This document shows positions 34,890-47,231 of a stretch of DNA of 64,000 nucleotides, piece by piece. The stretch comes from Marisa cornuarietis (lineage: Eukaryota; Mollusca; Gastropoda; Architaenioglossa; Ampullariidae): positions 124,001 through 188,000 of the forward strand of contig SMMW01000521.1 in NCBI GenBank assembly GCA_004794655.1, read 5' to 3'. The notes beneath the pieces are model-generated. The model had not been told where the DNA came from, did not search any database, and saw only the letters and a list, made by a program, of their open reading frames with translations. The position numbers were made by a program, and so were the translations under genes. Each line of letters opens with the position of its first letter. The stretch's first letter is position 1.

Positions 34890-35125
34890 AGAGAGGGTGG
34901 AGTGTGTGGAAGGGATGCAGGGGAGGGTGAAACAAGAAAGTGGAATGTACAGAGAGCAAGCGAGAGAGAAAGACAAACAGGTGAAAGAGAGAGAGAGAGA
35001 GAGAGGGGAATATAGAGAGGCGAAAGAGAGAAGTACAAAAAGAAAAGAGAGAAAGAAATGGAGAAAGACATAAAGAGATGGGAAGAGAGAGAGAAAGGGG
35101 AGGCAAAGAAAGAAGAGAGTCAATC
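34890..35125 (+). repeat. Purine (GA-rich) tract
   Basis: Over 200 bases of almost pure A/G on the plus strand with a (GA)n core near 34987-35004. Non-coding. Confidence 0.75.
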
Positions 35126-36116
35126 ATTGAAGAGTAAGCAGATAGCACGTAGATACGGCATAATTTCGATCTTAAAGCAAACCAACCTTGACCGCTGGAG
35201 ACCAGGAAAAACATCTGCTCATCAGACGGTAACCGAGGCTACAGATCTTCTAGCAAACGCCTTTGTCAGCTGTGGCAGGTTCTAAACCATCGCCTTTAAT
35301 GACTCAATACACGGATATAACGCACTGCGTTTGAGAAAGAAGAAGAAAAGATCCACTCACACGCTTGTCGGAACCAGTGAATGTTTCTCAGGGCTCGGGA
35401 AACTTTGCACACAGATTCGCAAGCACACGCGCACACATGCTTCCTCGACCCCCCTTAAAAAAAAAATTAAGCATAGTCACCTCTACGTGTACCACACACA
35501 TGAGATACTAACACAATCTGTGCAGTTAGATGTTTCAGACCTTTGAGATGATCATGAGTAATGTGTATTTTATTCTTTTTTAATTTATTGATTACTTATC
35601 TTTTATATGGGGAGTGTTATATTTCAACGTAATATGAGAACGGTTAGAGGTAGATACCGGCGGAGCATTGAGATCTTTGAAATTTACTTACCCCTTATCC
35701 CTTAATGACTGTAAGCATGGCTCGATATCCAGTGAAGTGCAACCCATCCCCCACCCCCCCAAAAAAAAACCCACCTACCTTTGGGCACAACAGCATGTCG
35801 TTGAAATGCCAAGCATTCAAACTCGGAAAGATTTGTGACAGGCACACTCTTCAATCGAAGAAGCAAAAACGGCTTTATTTGCATTATAAATTGAAAAAAA
35901 AAATCAATTAAAAAAGTAGAGACGGGAAAAATATTTCAAATAGCTGGTAATGTGTCGTGTTTCTGCGTGCTACGTGCTATGCGCTGCGGGAGCAGCCGTC
36001 ACCAGGTTTGTGGTAAAAGGATCGTTACGTGGAGAACTCTCGAACTGTAGGGTGGAAAATACCAAAAAAAATGAAGAAAAAGAAAAATAAAGAAAAAAGA
36101 GATAGTGAATATTGAG

Positions 36117-36450
36117 GGCCTAGACTGAGAATCAAACCCAAGATAAAAAAAAATCAAAAAAAAAAAAGAAAAAAAAACGAAAACAGAAAGAAAGAGAAAC
36201 GAAAGATAATTTGTGTGCCTTAACTAAAAACCAAACCCGAGATCATCAATATAGAAAATAAAATCCAGTAGATCGGTAGCCTACACGAAGAGCCAAACCC
36301 GAGGTTGCCAATCTAAACCCCCCATCCTCCTACCAAAAAAAAAAAAATCCCAAAAGATCCGATGCCTACATTAAGAACCAAACCCGTGATCGCTAATCTA
36401 AGAACTGAAATAAGCGGGGACCCTTGATTGAAAATCGGGCTCGAGATGGC
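36117..36450. repeat. Diverged tandem units with a shared 'ACCAAACCCGAGAT' core
   Basis: Four or five diverged units begin GCCT-A and continue with a core such as aagaaccaaacccgtgatcg. Cores lie near 36130, 36230, 36291, 36377 and, weakly, 36430. Poly(A) runs separate them. The core resembles the reverse complement of a tRNA-like B box, so they may be stacked SINE fragments. Confidence 0.6.
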
Positions 36451-37134
36451 AGGATCACCTCCAGCATAGTGATTCTTGCACGTGCACCTGAACTCTGGGT
36501 AAGCTGCTGGCGCGTTGTTGCCAACTCCATCCGTTTATTTAAATCTGTCAGCGCAAAATATAAATAACAACATCTTTTACCGACATTTATTAAAAAAAAC
36601 AACGAGCAAAAAAGAAACAAAAAATAACGACGACCGAGTTCCACAAGAAATGCATTTTCCAAGGGTTAATTAACATCGTGACATAGTCGGCAGTCAAAGA
36701 CGCAGGGAAGGGGGTTGCAAATGAGAGGAAGAAGCTGGGTAATGATGAATGCAAGACTGATAAAAATCTGTTCGCGATTTTTTTCTTCGTTCCTTTCATC
36801 AAAAGGCGAATGAATAAGATTGGATTAAAAAAAAATTGTGGAAATGTTTAGAGGGAGAGAAGGAAGGGGTAGTTGAGGACCCCTGGATTGGGATTAAAAG
36901 GAAGAGAAGAGCGAATGACGCAATGCATTCCCCACTCTTTTGCTCTCCTTTTATATTCATGCGCTTGTCTGAATCACTCGAAAATCACGTCAAATATTTT
37001 CTTCCGATGTAGAGGATGCCACAGAGGCACTCGGACAAGCTCATCAGTTTGCGAGAACTTCGGTACCTGACTCTTAATTCTCTGGATGAGGAAGACTCAG
37101 AAGCTCAGTTACACGCACGTACACACATACACGC

Positions 37135-37266
37135 ATGCGCGCGCACGCACACACACACACACACACACCTGCGCGTGCAGGTACCCACAAACAAGCGCAT
37201 GCCTGCATCCCATAACACAGTCACACACACACACACACACACATACACACACGCACAGACACAGAG
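37135..37266. repeat. CA-rich compound microsatellite
   Basis: Two CA arrays (about 37147-37168 and 37222-37250) in ACGC/ACAC-rich sequence. Confidence 0.88.
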
Positions 37267-37703
37267 GCACATCCACCCACACACGCAGAGGCTGAACGGG
37301 AAGAGCAAACCTACACATTTTCCTCAAACAGGTTCCTAGCGCAAGATCCAAACGAACACTAAAAACTCGTTAGCGGGGGACTTGGGCGGCGATGTGTGGT
37401 GATGGAACTGCTGTCCACCGTCTGGAGAGACCATCGATCGAGCCGCCCCAGCATTCATTGCTTCTTAGAGTGACGTCATACTTGCGTGCGCTGTTTGCTT
37501 TAACCCGCTCTCTCCCCCCACCGTTCCTGCAGTGGGATTGTTTATGATTGCTAAGACTGGCTCCTAGATGGGACTGGCTGGGTTGGGGAAAAGGGGAATG
37601 TTGAACAGCGATAGGGTTGGGGAATATTTTCGCTGCTTAATTTCAAGCCGAGAGGTAAAGTTACTGACAGCAATGATCTGAAGGGCTGGTTTTATTTTCA
37701 CAT

Positions 37704-37743
37704 GTGTGTGTGTGTGTGTGTGTGCGTGCGCGCGCGCGTGGTG
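37704..37743. repeat. (TG)n(CG)n microsatellite
   Basis: A TG array passes into alternating CG, a purine-pyrimidine sequence able to form Z-DNA. Confidence 0.9.
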
Positions 37744-39054
37744 TGTGCTCGCAATAGTAAAAAGAGTACAAGACGATATTAAACAAAGACATTAAACGTT
37801 TGCGCAATAGCAAAGAGTGGAAATTACAAAAATAAATAAATAAACAGAACGCAAAACTATAACGAACAGGTGTAATAATGCAATAATGAGCATACATAAT
37901 GATAATGAACCTTAAAATCCCCACATGTCAGAACATATTCACAAAGGCAAGGTGCTGAGAGCACAAAAATAGTGAACTATCGTGCACAGGTGTTAAACTA
38001 TAGCGAAAAGATGATCATAAAAAAGGCAGCAATTATGAATACACAAGTGAGTGAAGGAGATAATAGTTATCCTGGAGCAGCCCTCAACCAAACTACATAA
38101 CATGCACCCACCGCTGGGTAAACCGCTGACCAGTGTTAATGAGTACGTCAGGAACGAAAAGCAGGAGAGCTCCATAAGGGGACACAACTGTTGTGCAGAC
38201 TAACGCTGGTCGGAAGATCACAAACATCGTAAAGTTAGTCACTACTCCATGAAATGACCAATCTCATCTCTCGAGCATTCTGAAAGCTCAATAAGTTGTG
38301 TACAAGACTGTAGAAGAAAAATGTATGTGTACTTATGCTTCTATTGAAATACGTATGTACGTACTAGAGAAAAGATGCAGGAAGACTTTGATTGCCAAAC
38401 ATTTGAAAAGAGTTACTGTCATTTAACGCGACGTTAACGACGATAAAGCATCACAAATAGTGGTGCTATGTAGAAGAAAGATATTAACGAAAATAGCAAG
38501 GAAGGAAAGAAAAATTTAAAAAGAAGTTAATAAAGAAAGAAGGATGAAAACAAAGAGGATTCAAAAGAAGAAAGCAACAGCAGAAAAGTTTGGAAGATTG
38601 TTGTGTTCACCAAGTCTCTCAAAATATAAAGTAGAGCAAGTTTGGGCCAGCAAGAGGTAGGGCACTCTCAGAAGAATCCAAGAACTTGGCTCTGAATAGT
38701 GTTTTAGTTTCTTTCCAAGATACACAGCACAGGAGGAAGCAGAGGACTCAAAAGCAGCGCGCCGAACAAAGTTCTATAAATAGAGGACAGGCGCTCGAGC
38801 TCACTATATATAGAACACCTAAAAAAAAAAGCGAGCGCTATAAATAGAACCAAGCGCGGCTACCAACGCGAGGGCTGAAAGTGTGCAAGTTGCGCACCCT
38901 TTGAAGATGCTTTTGGAACACGTGCATCCGCGAGTTTTCTTTGTGATCTAGAAGAAAAAAACGACACACTTGCATTTCCCGACCCCACACACACAAAAGA
39001 CAGAAAGTACGATTTTCCCCCAATGAAAGAAAAAGACAGCATATAGCAAGTTGT

Positions 39055-39398
39055 TCATTAATGATGAGGGGCATAATGAAGAGAAAAAGAAGAAAGGAGA
39101 ATGCGAAGTTGAAAAATAAACAGACAAAAAGCGAGGAAGAAGACGATAAGGAGCAAGAAAGCAAGAAGAATTAGAGAAGAAAGATCAAGGAGGTGGAAGT
39201 AAAATAAGAAAAGCAAGAAAGAGAATATCTAGGAAGAAGAGAAGAAGTAACAGAAACAGGAAGAAGAAGTTAAAGAGGATAAGGATGAATAATGAAAGAA
39301 AACGCAGAATAATAGGACGAAGAAGAATAAGAAGAGGAAAAAAAAGGACGCGGAGGAGGGGGACGAAGAAGATGAGAAAAAGGAGAGGGGGGGTTGGT
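39055..39398 (+). repeat. Long purine (GAA-rich) tract
   Basis: About 340 bases dominated by GAA/GAAGAA on the plus strand. A second tract follows at about 39525-39628. The two bracket a SINE fragment. Confidence 0.75.
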
Positions 39399-39520
39399 GT
39401 TGTACGCCGAGCAAGCAACTAAGGTTATATCAAGGCTAAGTAGCTAGCCTAGTAAACAGATGTCACGTGCAAGGAAAAAACAGAGCGCCTAGGACGAGAT
39501 CTGAACCCAGGACAGCCAAT
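39393..39520 (-). mobile_element. SINE family A, partial
   Basis: The minus-strand copy has gttggtgttgtacgccgagc, agcctagtaaacagatgtca and gacgagatctgaacccagga in family order. The head end is missing. Confidence 0.75.
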
Positions 39521-40047
39521 AGAATAAGGAGGAGGAAGAAGAAGAAATAAGATGACAAGTAAGATGAGGAATATGAGAAGAAAGAAGAAAAAAAAGGAAG
39601 GAAGAGAGGAGAAGAAGAAAAGGAATTTACTTGATTCTCGGTCATTGTGACTGACACGTCCTTCACTCCACGCACGTCAGTAAACAGGAACAGAGTAGCT
39701 ACGCCATCACTGGCTGCGCACGTGGCTCTTGTCGAAGATGTTTATCAGCTGCCACGTCATTGTTTGTGTCTTGTGTAAGCATGATTATTAAATGAAGCAC
39801 GTGTTGCCCGTCTGCGTCCTTGGCCGTCACGGGCAGTCGATTGAGAGTTAGTCATGTGGAGCTGTGCTGCAGGTGACAAGGCTTCCCTCCCGCTACCTCG
39901 CCATAATTCAGCCTTATCATCCAGCAGCAAGCAGCTAAGCGGCTACAGTCATGAAGCCGTAAAACGAGGATGTACGATATAGCTGGTTCTTTTTTCTTCA
40001 AGCGGGATCATAATTAATGTTGTTGTACCAGAAACCTGTTCACAATT

Positions 40048-40134
<87 letters not shown>
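40048..40134. repeat. (CTTT)n microsatellite
   Basis: About 22 perfect units. Purine on the minus strand. Confidence 0.96.
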
Positions 40135-40213
40135 AATGACCATGTATCCTTTTTAAGTAAACCAAACTCTAATCGTCAGGCTGCATCCGATAGATTCCAG
40201 AACATGCTCGAAC

Positions 40214-40278
<65 letters not shown>

Positions 40279-40279
40279 T
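40214..40279. repeat. (GAT)n microsatellite
   Basis: About 21 perfect trinucleotide units. Confidence 0.96.
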
Positions 40280-40478
40280 ACAAACAAATTAATCGATTTA
40301 GGAATAGCTCAGCGTTCAAGTTTTGAAGTCTTTCTTACATTCCAAAGCGATCTGGCCAGTTCTTTTGTGAGGGCAGTGGCCATCTCATCTCCTTTGCTGC
40401 CTCACTTTTCTTATTCCCAAAGTAGGTACAGATGTGTCAAAATAAGGAATGTCATGTAGGTGTCGTAAGGGGGAGTGG

Positions 40479-40648
40479 TATTGGTGTTTTACTCCGAGCC
40501 AAAAACAAAGGCTATATCACTGCAAAGCAGCCAGTCCTGTAAACAGATGCCACATCCAGAGAAAGAACAGCTAGCGTGCCCGAGACGAGAGCTGAACCAA
40601 GAACAACCAACTTTTACTGTATTGCTGACAGGCGCTAACCGGATCGCC
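40479..40648 (-). mobile_element. tRNA-derived SINE (family A), near full length
   Basis: Minus-strand copy. Visible parts are attggtgttttactccgagc, tatatcactgcaaagcagcc, gtaaacagatgccacatcca, gacgagagctgaaccaagaa and the head end gacaggcgctaaccgg. The B box is diverged. Confidence 0.82.
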
Positions 40649-41237
40649 CTCATGTGGGTGTCGAACTGCCTAGAGTGCGCATCTTTGGGTTTTTATGCCT
40701 TAACCATTAGGCTGTGTGACTAAGCCATTGATCGTTTAAAGACAATGTGTTCTGGTGCATTAACTCGATTCAAACCCAAACCGTTGCACATCTGTGTGCA
40801 TTAAAGGACGAGGGTAAGTAATAAAAAACGCAAAATGTATAAATCATAACCATTACCATAATGATATATACTGCATGACTAAGATATTGACGGCTTGAGA
40901 AAACAAATCGTTCAACGGTTTCAAGATGATGCGTTATGGGACGTTAACGCGACTCAAATCAGTAGCGTTGGCCATCTGTGTATTAAGGCATGATGCTGAG
41001 CAATTAAGATCTGTTTACCTGCACGCCACCTGTCGGTGGTGTGCACATACTGTGCTGTGGTTGGATAAGAGAAGGGGAGATAAATGAGGTAGAAATGAGT
41101 GTCGTTCACTTCTCTCTGCTGCTGCCAGTTTGCATTAACCTTTCGGCCTTTCCGCTTCGGCGGAGAATGTCGTTAAGGATGAATGCATGGACAGGAATAG
41201 CAGAAGATTGGCAAGGAAGAAAAATTAAACATGCACT

Positions 41238-41239
<2 letters not shown>

Positions 41240-41268
<29 letters not shown>
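41240..41268 (+). repeat. Poly(A) run
   Basis: A run of about 29 A, possibly the tail of an old retroposed sequence. No source transcript is recognised. Confidence 0.9.
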
Positions 41269-41279
<11 letters not shown>

Positions 41280-41327
41280 TGACTTTAACACCTCATTAAA
41301 ATTGTAGGGGAAAGCCTTTTTAGTCCG

Positions 41328-41361
<34 letters not shown>

Positions 41362-43074
41362 CTTGGGCAATTTCATTAAACGTTCCCATAGCGCAGTACA
41401 TGCAATGCTAAAAAGTTAACGCATGTCCTAAGTGCGACAGCGACAAAGTTAACAAGTAAGATAGCTGTCCTCGTTTCGGGGCAAACACACAGATGACTGT
41501 CAGCGAGGCTGCATCAACAGAATGGCAGTGAAGAAAATGAATGAAGAAAGAGGTCAGAAGGTCAAGTTTACGCTTGTTGACTGACGTAGATCCAGAATCT
41601 AAAGCAGCTCGGTGGAAATGTAGGAGAAAAATGGTCCGAAATCGTGAACAGCTGCATGAAGGTGGGGGAAATTAACCCAGCAAACGGAAAGTAAAAAGCG
41701 GAGCCGAGATGGCACAAACAAATTAAAACATTGACAGAAGCGCAACACAGAAACACACATGAAGAGTACTGAGTAGACAACAAACATATCGAAAAGTCAC
41801 CACACCGACGAGAATAATAAAAACAAAAGAGCAGTTTTTAAGCAAAGGGACATCACTCTCTTGCACGGGAACCAGAGTTATCGGAGTCTGTCGTCTGCTA
41901 ATGTGCTTTTTTTTTATTGCTTTGGTGTTTCCTTAGACTATGATTTTGCAGGGATTTTTGTATTTAAGTTTATATTTCACCTGTAGTTTTTTATTTGTGT
42001 GTGTTTCTTTTGCCTTCAAATGTGTGGCTTTTCGCGTTGAGTTTATTATCTATGTCAGATTTAATATATCTGAGTCAAGTTATTCGGTTTCGCAACTAAC
42101 GAGAATGGCGCCAGCTTTTAAATGGTTGTGATGCACGTGTGATCAAATACTGCTGCTGGTTCTACGTGCCTGATTCGGAAACTTCAAGTGGTTAGTAATT
42201 TACTTTAGATTTACAATGTACTTTTCATATCCTTTCGCTAACCTGCTGTAACTGACAGCTCATACTCGCTTTGTTGTCAAGTATAATTATAGATCTCGAA
42301 ATTCATTTTCTCCCTCCTTTTGCGTCCTGCCGTACCTTCACACATTATAAACATTTTATAAGGACTTTATTGTCATTTTTAATGTCAAAATATTGGGTCT
42401 AAGTTAAGTCTACTGACAGGGTATATAAAATTGAAATAATAATAATATTGGCAGAATATCAAACATATCATACAAGCCGTAACACAGCCCACATATCGAA
42501 CATATCATACAAGCCAGAATACACTCCATAGCAGATATAGTTCCAACTAGCACATCCAACGGACGGCACCAGTCAAACTGGAACGACAAATGAGCCCCAG
42601 CACACGCAAAAGTTCCCTGATCAACAAAGGTCAAGCAGACACGAAGCATACAGAACTTCGCCGATCGTGAAGTTTGCAGGTCAAAAAGTAACCGAAGCCA
42701 CCGACACAGAAAAGGCTTCACATCCTACACGAACGATGGCAGGCAAGTCAAAAACACACACAATCACAATGTCAAACACGAGAAAGACATCAGATAAAAC
42801 AAAACTATCACAGAGCTCTGCCCCCTCCAGCCAGTTAGGCGAAAGGACATCACTGTAATCCAATATAGTCTAAGTTAAATAAAGACGAACATTCCTTAAG
42901 AGAAAGGAGTGCAGTGTGGATGTACATAGCACTCGCTCACTCACTCATGTGAAGGACAATTTGCACTTCGATCTGTAAAAGAAAAAAAAAATTGTCAAGT
43001 TTGCCTTGTAGTATACGTTTATAGAAAACCGAGATTTTTTTTATTACATCTCTTTATGCTTGCTGATTTTTTGG

Positions 43075-43078
<4 letters not shown>

Positions 43079-43106
<28 letters not shown>
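43079..43106. repeat. (CA)n microsatellite
   Basis: About 14 CA units. Confidence 0.94.
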
Positions 43107-43109
<3 letters not shown>

Positions 43110-43489
43110 TAACAAGGTCTGCGAGCAGCTAGTGAAGATGAGTCAATCGCTTCAGCACGGCACACACTGCACTCTTCCCTTTGGAATCCTTACGGGCACA
43201 AGAAGTCGGCGGACAGAGGCAAGCTATTTCTGGTTGTTTTGATAATATTGTCTGGTGAGTGCTATGTTTTGGCAGAGCACTGATCTCTGTTCCAGTAGAC
43301 CTTTTCCACCCGTTTTTCTAACAGGCGCACAGCTACGACCGCGACTGTTGCCCTCACTCGGGCTTCCCAGAGTTCCGTGTTTTGTGACGTGGCTGGGACT
43401 TCAGAGGTTTCTGTGTCAGGCTTTTCTTTTCGTTTCTCCTGCCGATTCTTGCTGTACTGACCATGGTCATTCATTCAATCATCCGTACT

Positions 43490-43870
43490 TTCATCTTTGT
43501 TTTTTTTTTTCTTCTATTCTTCTTTCTTTCCTTACGTTCTTTTCTTTTTGACTTTTTTCCAATGTTTAAAAATTTATATTTTCTTTATTTGTTTTTTCTT
43601 TTTTTCTTTTTTGGGCTTTCTTTCATTTCTTTCGTTCCTTTTTACTCTTTTCCTCTTTCTTTATTTGTTTTTCTTCGTTCTTATTTTGTTCTTTATTCCT
43701 TTCTTTCCTGTCTTATGTCATCTTTTTCTTGTTGTTATCGCTGTTTTCATTGGTTTCATCGTTTCATCTTATTTTCACCGTCCTCTCCTCTCGTCCTGTC
43801 TTCTTCGTCCTCCTACCTAGAATCATCATTCCCTTACACACCACCTCTCCTTTTTTTTTTTTTTATCTTC
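43490..43870 (+). repeat. Pyrimidine (TC/TTTC-rich) tract
   Basis: Nearly 400 bases dominated by T and C on the plus strand. Its Phe/Leu-rich open frames are compositional. It is one of few long tracts with pyrimidines on this strand. Confidence 0.7.
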
Positions 43871-44669
43871 TACCTCCTTTCAACCCCTAGAGATATAGCG
43901 TGTAGGGGGGGGGGAAACGAAATTCCTAATCTCTTATAACAAGGATCCGAAGAGGAAGTGACTCATGCAGGGCATTGCTGCATACTGTCTGTAGTATAGG
44001 CGCCTACTAAACTCGAAATACTTCTACACTTAGCAAACTGCAGTGATGGTCTCAAAAAGAAACATGTGACCCAGATAACTAAAGAAGGACACACAAGACC
44101 CAGATGGCTCCAGAACCTGCAGAAAATGTCAAAGGATCAAGGACACGTGGGATCCTATTCCCCATATCTAATTAGGAGTGTATTGAGTTTCTCCTTGCTA
44201 CGACATTTTCGCCCACTTTCATATCAGATTCGTGTAATTTTGGCCGCTTTTCAAGATAGGAAAAGTGAGATCCGTTTTACTTTTTTTTTAATGTGAAAAT
44301 ATCGCAAGGCGAGACAGTGTGACGTAGCAACTCTAGTCGTACTGAATTGCTGATAGAGCTGATTTTGTGTTGGTTATTATATTCCATTATTACAGCCCTT
44401 TCGTCCTTTTTCGACTTTGTGTGTTCGCGTCATAGTCACCATTTCTACACCTACCGGTTCGATTTTAAGGTCTTGTTTATCTACGGTAAAGAGGTAAGAA
44501 AATCAGATGACAACAGCGACATGGAGCAAAACCCCTACTGCTTAGTTCACGAGTGAGTAAGAGTCTGCGATCGAGTCAGCGAGGGAGTGATCAGCGTCCA
44601 AATCATCGCTGTTGTCTTTTCATCGTCGTCTTCCTGACTCAAGTCTTCCTCAGTTTCGTCACTACACCT

Positions 44670-44727
44670 GCTTGGCTACTTTGTCGTGATATAGGCTTAG
44701 TTGCTGGCTCGGCGTAAAAGATCAATT
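44670..44727 (+). mobile_element. SINE family A, 3' fragment
   Basis: Reads ttgtcgtgatataggcttag then ttgctggctcggcgtaaaag, a close match to the 3' part of the 29672-29850 copy. Confidence 0.8.
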
Positions 44728-46837
44728 CCCCCCCCCCTTCTTCCCCACCGACTACGCCTGCTGAAGTTCACATGCCTTGCCGCCTCACCCCACCCCACTC
44801 AAAAAGATACAGAAAAATACACAGCCAATAACACCTTTACAACTCATTTTAAACCACAGGAGATTCACCCAACAGCGGAGTGGTACTTGAGACTTTGCAG
44901 TTCACCAAGCAATGCAGAGGAAGATTAAGCTTTTCAATTTGGCCAACAGTACAAGGATACCGAGATTTCACAGAGGTACTTTGGGCGGTCCAATTCAGTC
45001 CATACTACTTATCGATGTAGCTTACTTGCTAAATCAGCTATTCCCTTCTTCGCTGCTGATCACGTTTCTGTTGCTGACTGGCATAGAAAGGTGACTCAAA
45101 TCCTGGGTGAAGAGTGGGCGGGTGCTTCTGCTGCCTGGCGTGCGCAGCGCGTGACATGTCGTGCCTGTGACATCACTCCTCAGCAACCTTGCACGACAGT
45201 CGCAACTGAGTCCTCGGGCGATAACCTCTTTGCCCGCAGGCATGACGAGAGGGCATTGCATTGCTCCCCGTCCAGAACCTCCCTAGTACCCTAACCCGCC
45301 ACCCGTCTCTCCCACCTCAAGCGTCCATTCACCCTCCCTTGTCCAGGGCTGTCACACACTGCCTACGCCATAGTTACCTCCCGCTGACAAATAAGAAAGA
45401 CACTATATAAAAGCTCTTTAATGTCATATGATAAACGCTTAGTTTGCTCATGCCACCGTAAAATCTGAAAGTGTTTCCACCTGACTGCAAGCGCCTTTAT
45501 TATGGTAGCAGAAAATCGCAGGGGGCTTTTTGCCTGCTCGCGAGCGCCTCGTTTTCTGAATGGAAAATTGGAGAGCGCTCTGTCCTGCTTGCGAGCGTCG
45601 TCTTGGCGCTGGCGAGGCCTCGAGATGTCTTTATCGACGGCTGGCGAAAATCAGCTTACGAAGAGACCCACCATTTTCCGCAAGATATAACACCTCCATC
45701 CCCACACAACCCACTAAAATCCACTCTTGGCAACTTCCTTCTAACATACGCTCGCCTTTGAAAGACCCTCATAGTCCGACTCCAGACCTGCTGCCCCTGC
45801 TCCGTAGTCTGTAACGTGCTCGTGACGTCAGAACTGCATGGCGGAGGTGAATGGGGCTTTTATGTCTACACAGCGGTCGACACCTCCTCTTGCCGTACAA
45901 TCCACCCCCCCCCCTGGCCCTTCAGGATCTTGGTGTACTGAGGTACTGCGTCAGCCCCTTGGCTTGCCGTCCCGTGTTTGTGGACGTTCTTGTTTTGCCA
46001 TTGAAACAGAAAGCGGACTGTGTTAAGGCTACAGCTGGACTGTCCAGAGAAGGGGGCGAAGGGAGCTTGAAATCGGTGGCGTCACTTTGTATACTTGGGA
46101 TCCTACATCAAACAGTAATAAATAAAGTGCATTACTCTTTGTGTGTAAATTTATCTTATATATTGTAGATTCTGACATATGATCACTTTTTGCAATGTGC
46201 CATACACAGAAAAATTGAGGCGAGTTTTGCTTATCTGTAATACAGTCAAGGCAAGTTATCTATAAATAAAACAGTGATGAGATGTGTGTGCGTGCGTGCG
46301 TGTGGCTTTGATTCATTATCACATCCACACTTTTTGGAATAAAGTTCACACTGCAGGAATAAAACTCGTTTTGATCATGGCTCGAAAATCAACTTTCTTT
46401 GTTGCTTTGGAGTGTGTTTATTTTTTATGTTTATTTTCTTGGTTCTAGGATGTCTCCGGTGGCTTCAAATGAAAAATAAAATACTACACAAAAATAATGG
46501 TGATATAAGTCTTCCACACAGAACAAAAACCACAAGGTTGTAATTTGAAACGGTACCGAATAGAGAGAGAGAGAAGGAAAGAAGAAACAAGGGAAGGAAC
46601 AAGGAAGGAGGAAGAAAGCAAGACGTTGTGCCCTCGTTGCCAAAAACGAGCGGGAAGTTAGGGAAGGAGCATCGAGACTACACTCCTTTCCCTACTTTGC
46701 TAGTCTCACACCGTGCAAAATGGTTTTGGCTCAAATGTAAAGATAGATCGAAAGCTGACAATAAAATCACAGCCGGGGAAGCCAGCGGCAGTAATCAACC
46801 CGAGACAAGCCAGGTTTTGCGACTAGTATGATATATC

Positions 46838-47090
46838 TATCTTATCCTGCCTGTCAATACGGAGCTGTCCTCTTTCTATTTTTACTTTAAAGGACGATAC
46901 AAATTATGATACATATATTGATTTTACACTAGTGGTTGATATCGACCTGTGATCTATTTATATACCTTATCCTACCTGTCGATACCTAAATGTGATCTAC
47001 CTTATTCTACTTGTCGATACCGAACTGTGATCTATTTTAACTTACCAGACGGTGTGAAATTGTAATCTTCTCATCTATCTTATCCAATCG
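46838..47090 (+). repeat. Diverged ~35-43 bp tandem repeat
   Basis: Units of the form cttatcctacctgtcgatac then c-aactgtgatctat recur near 46840, 46938, 46981 and 47016. They lead into the adjacent (TATC)n array. Confidence 0.7.

Positions 47091-47231
<141 letters not shown>

Noticed and set aside
43463..43939. A 158-residue frame resembling a multi-pass membrane protein
   Set aside because: It lies in a T/C-rich tract where several frames are open at once; no family motif.
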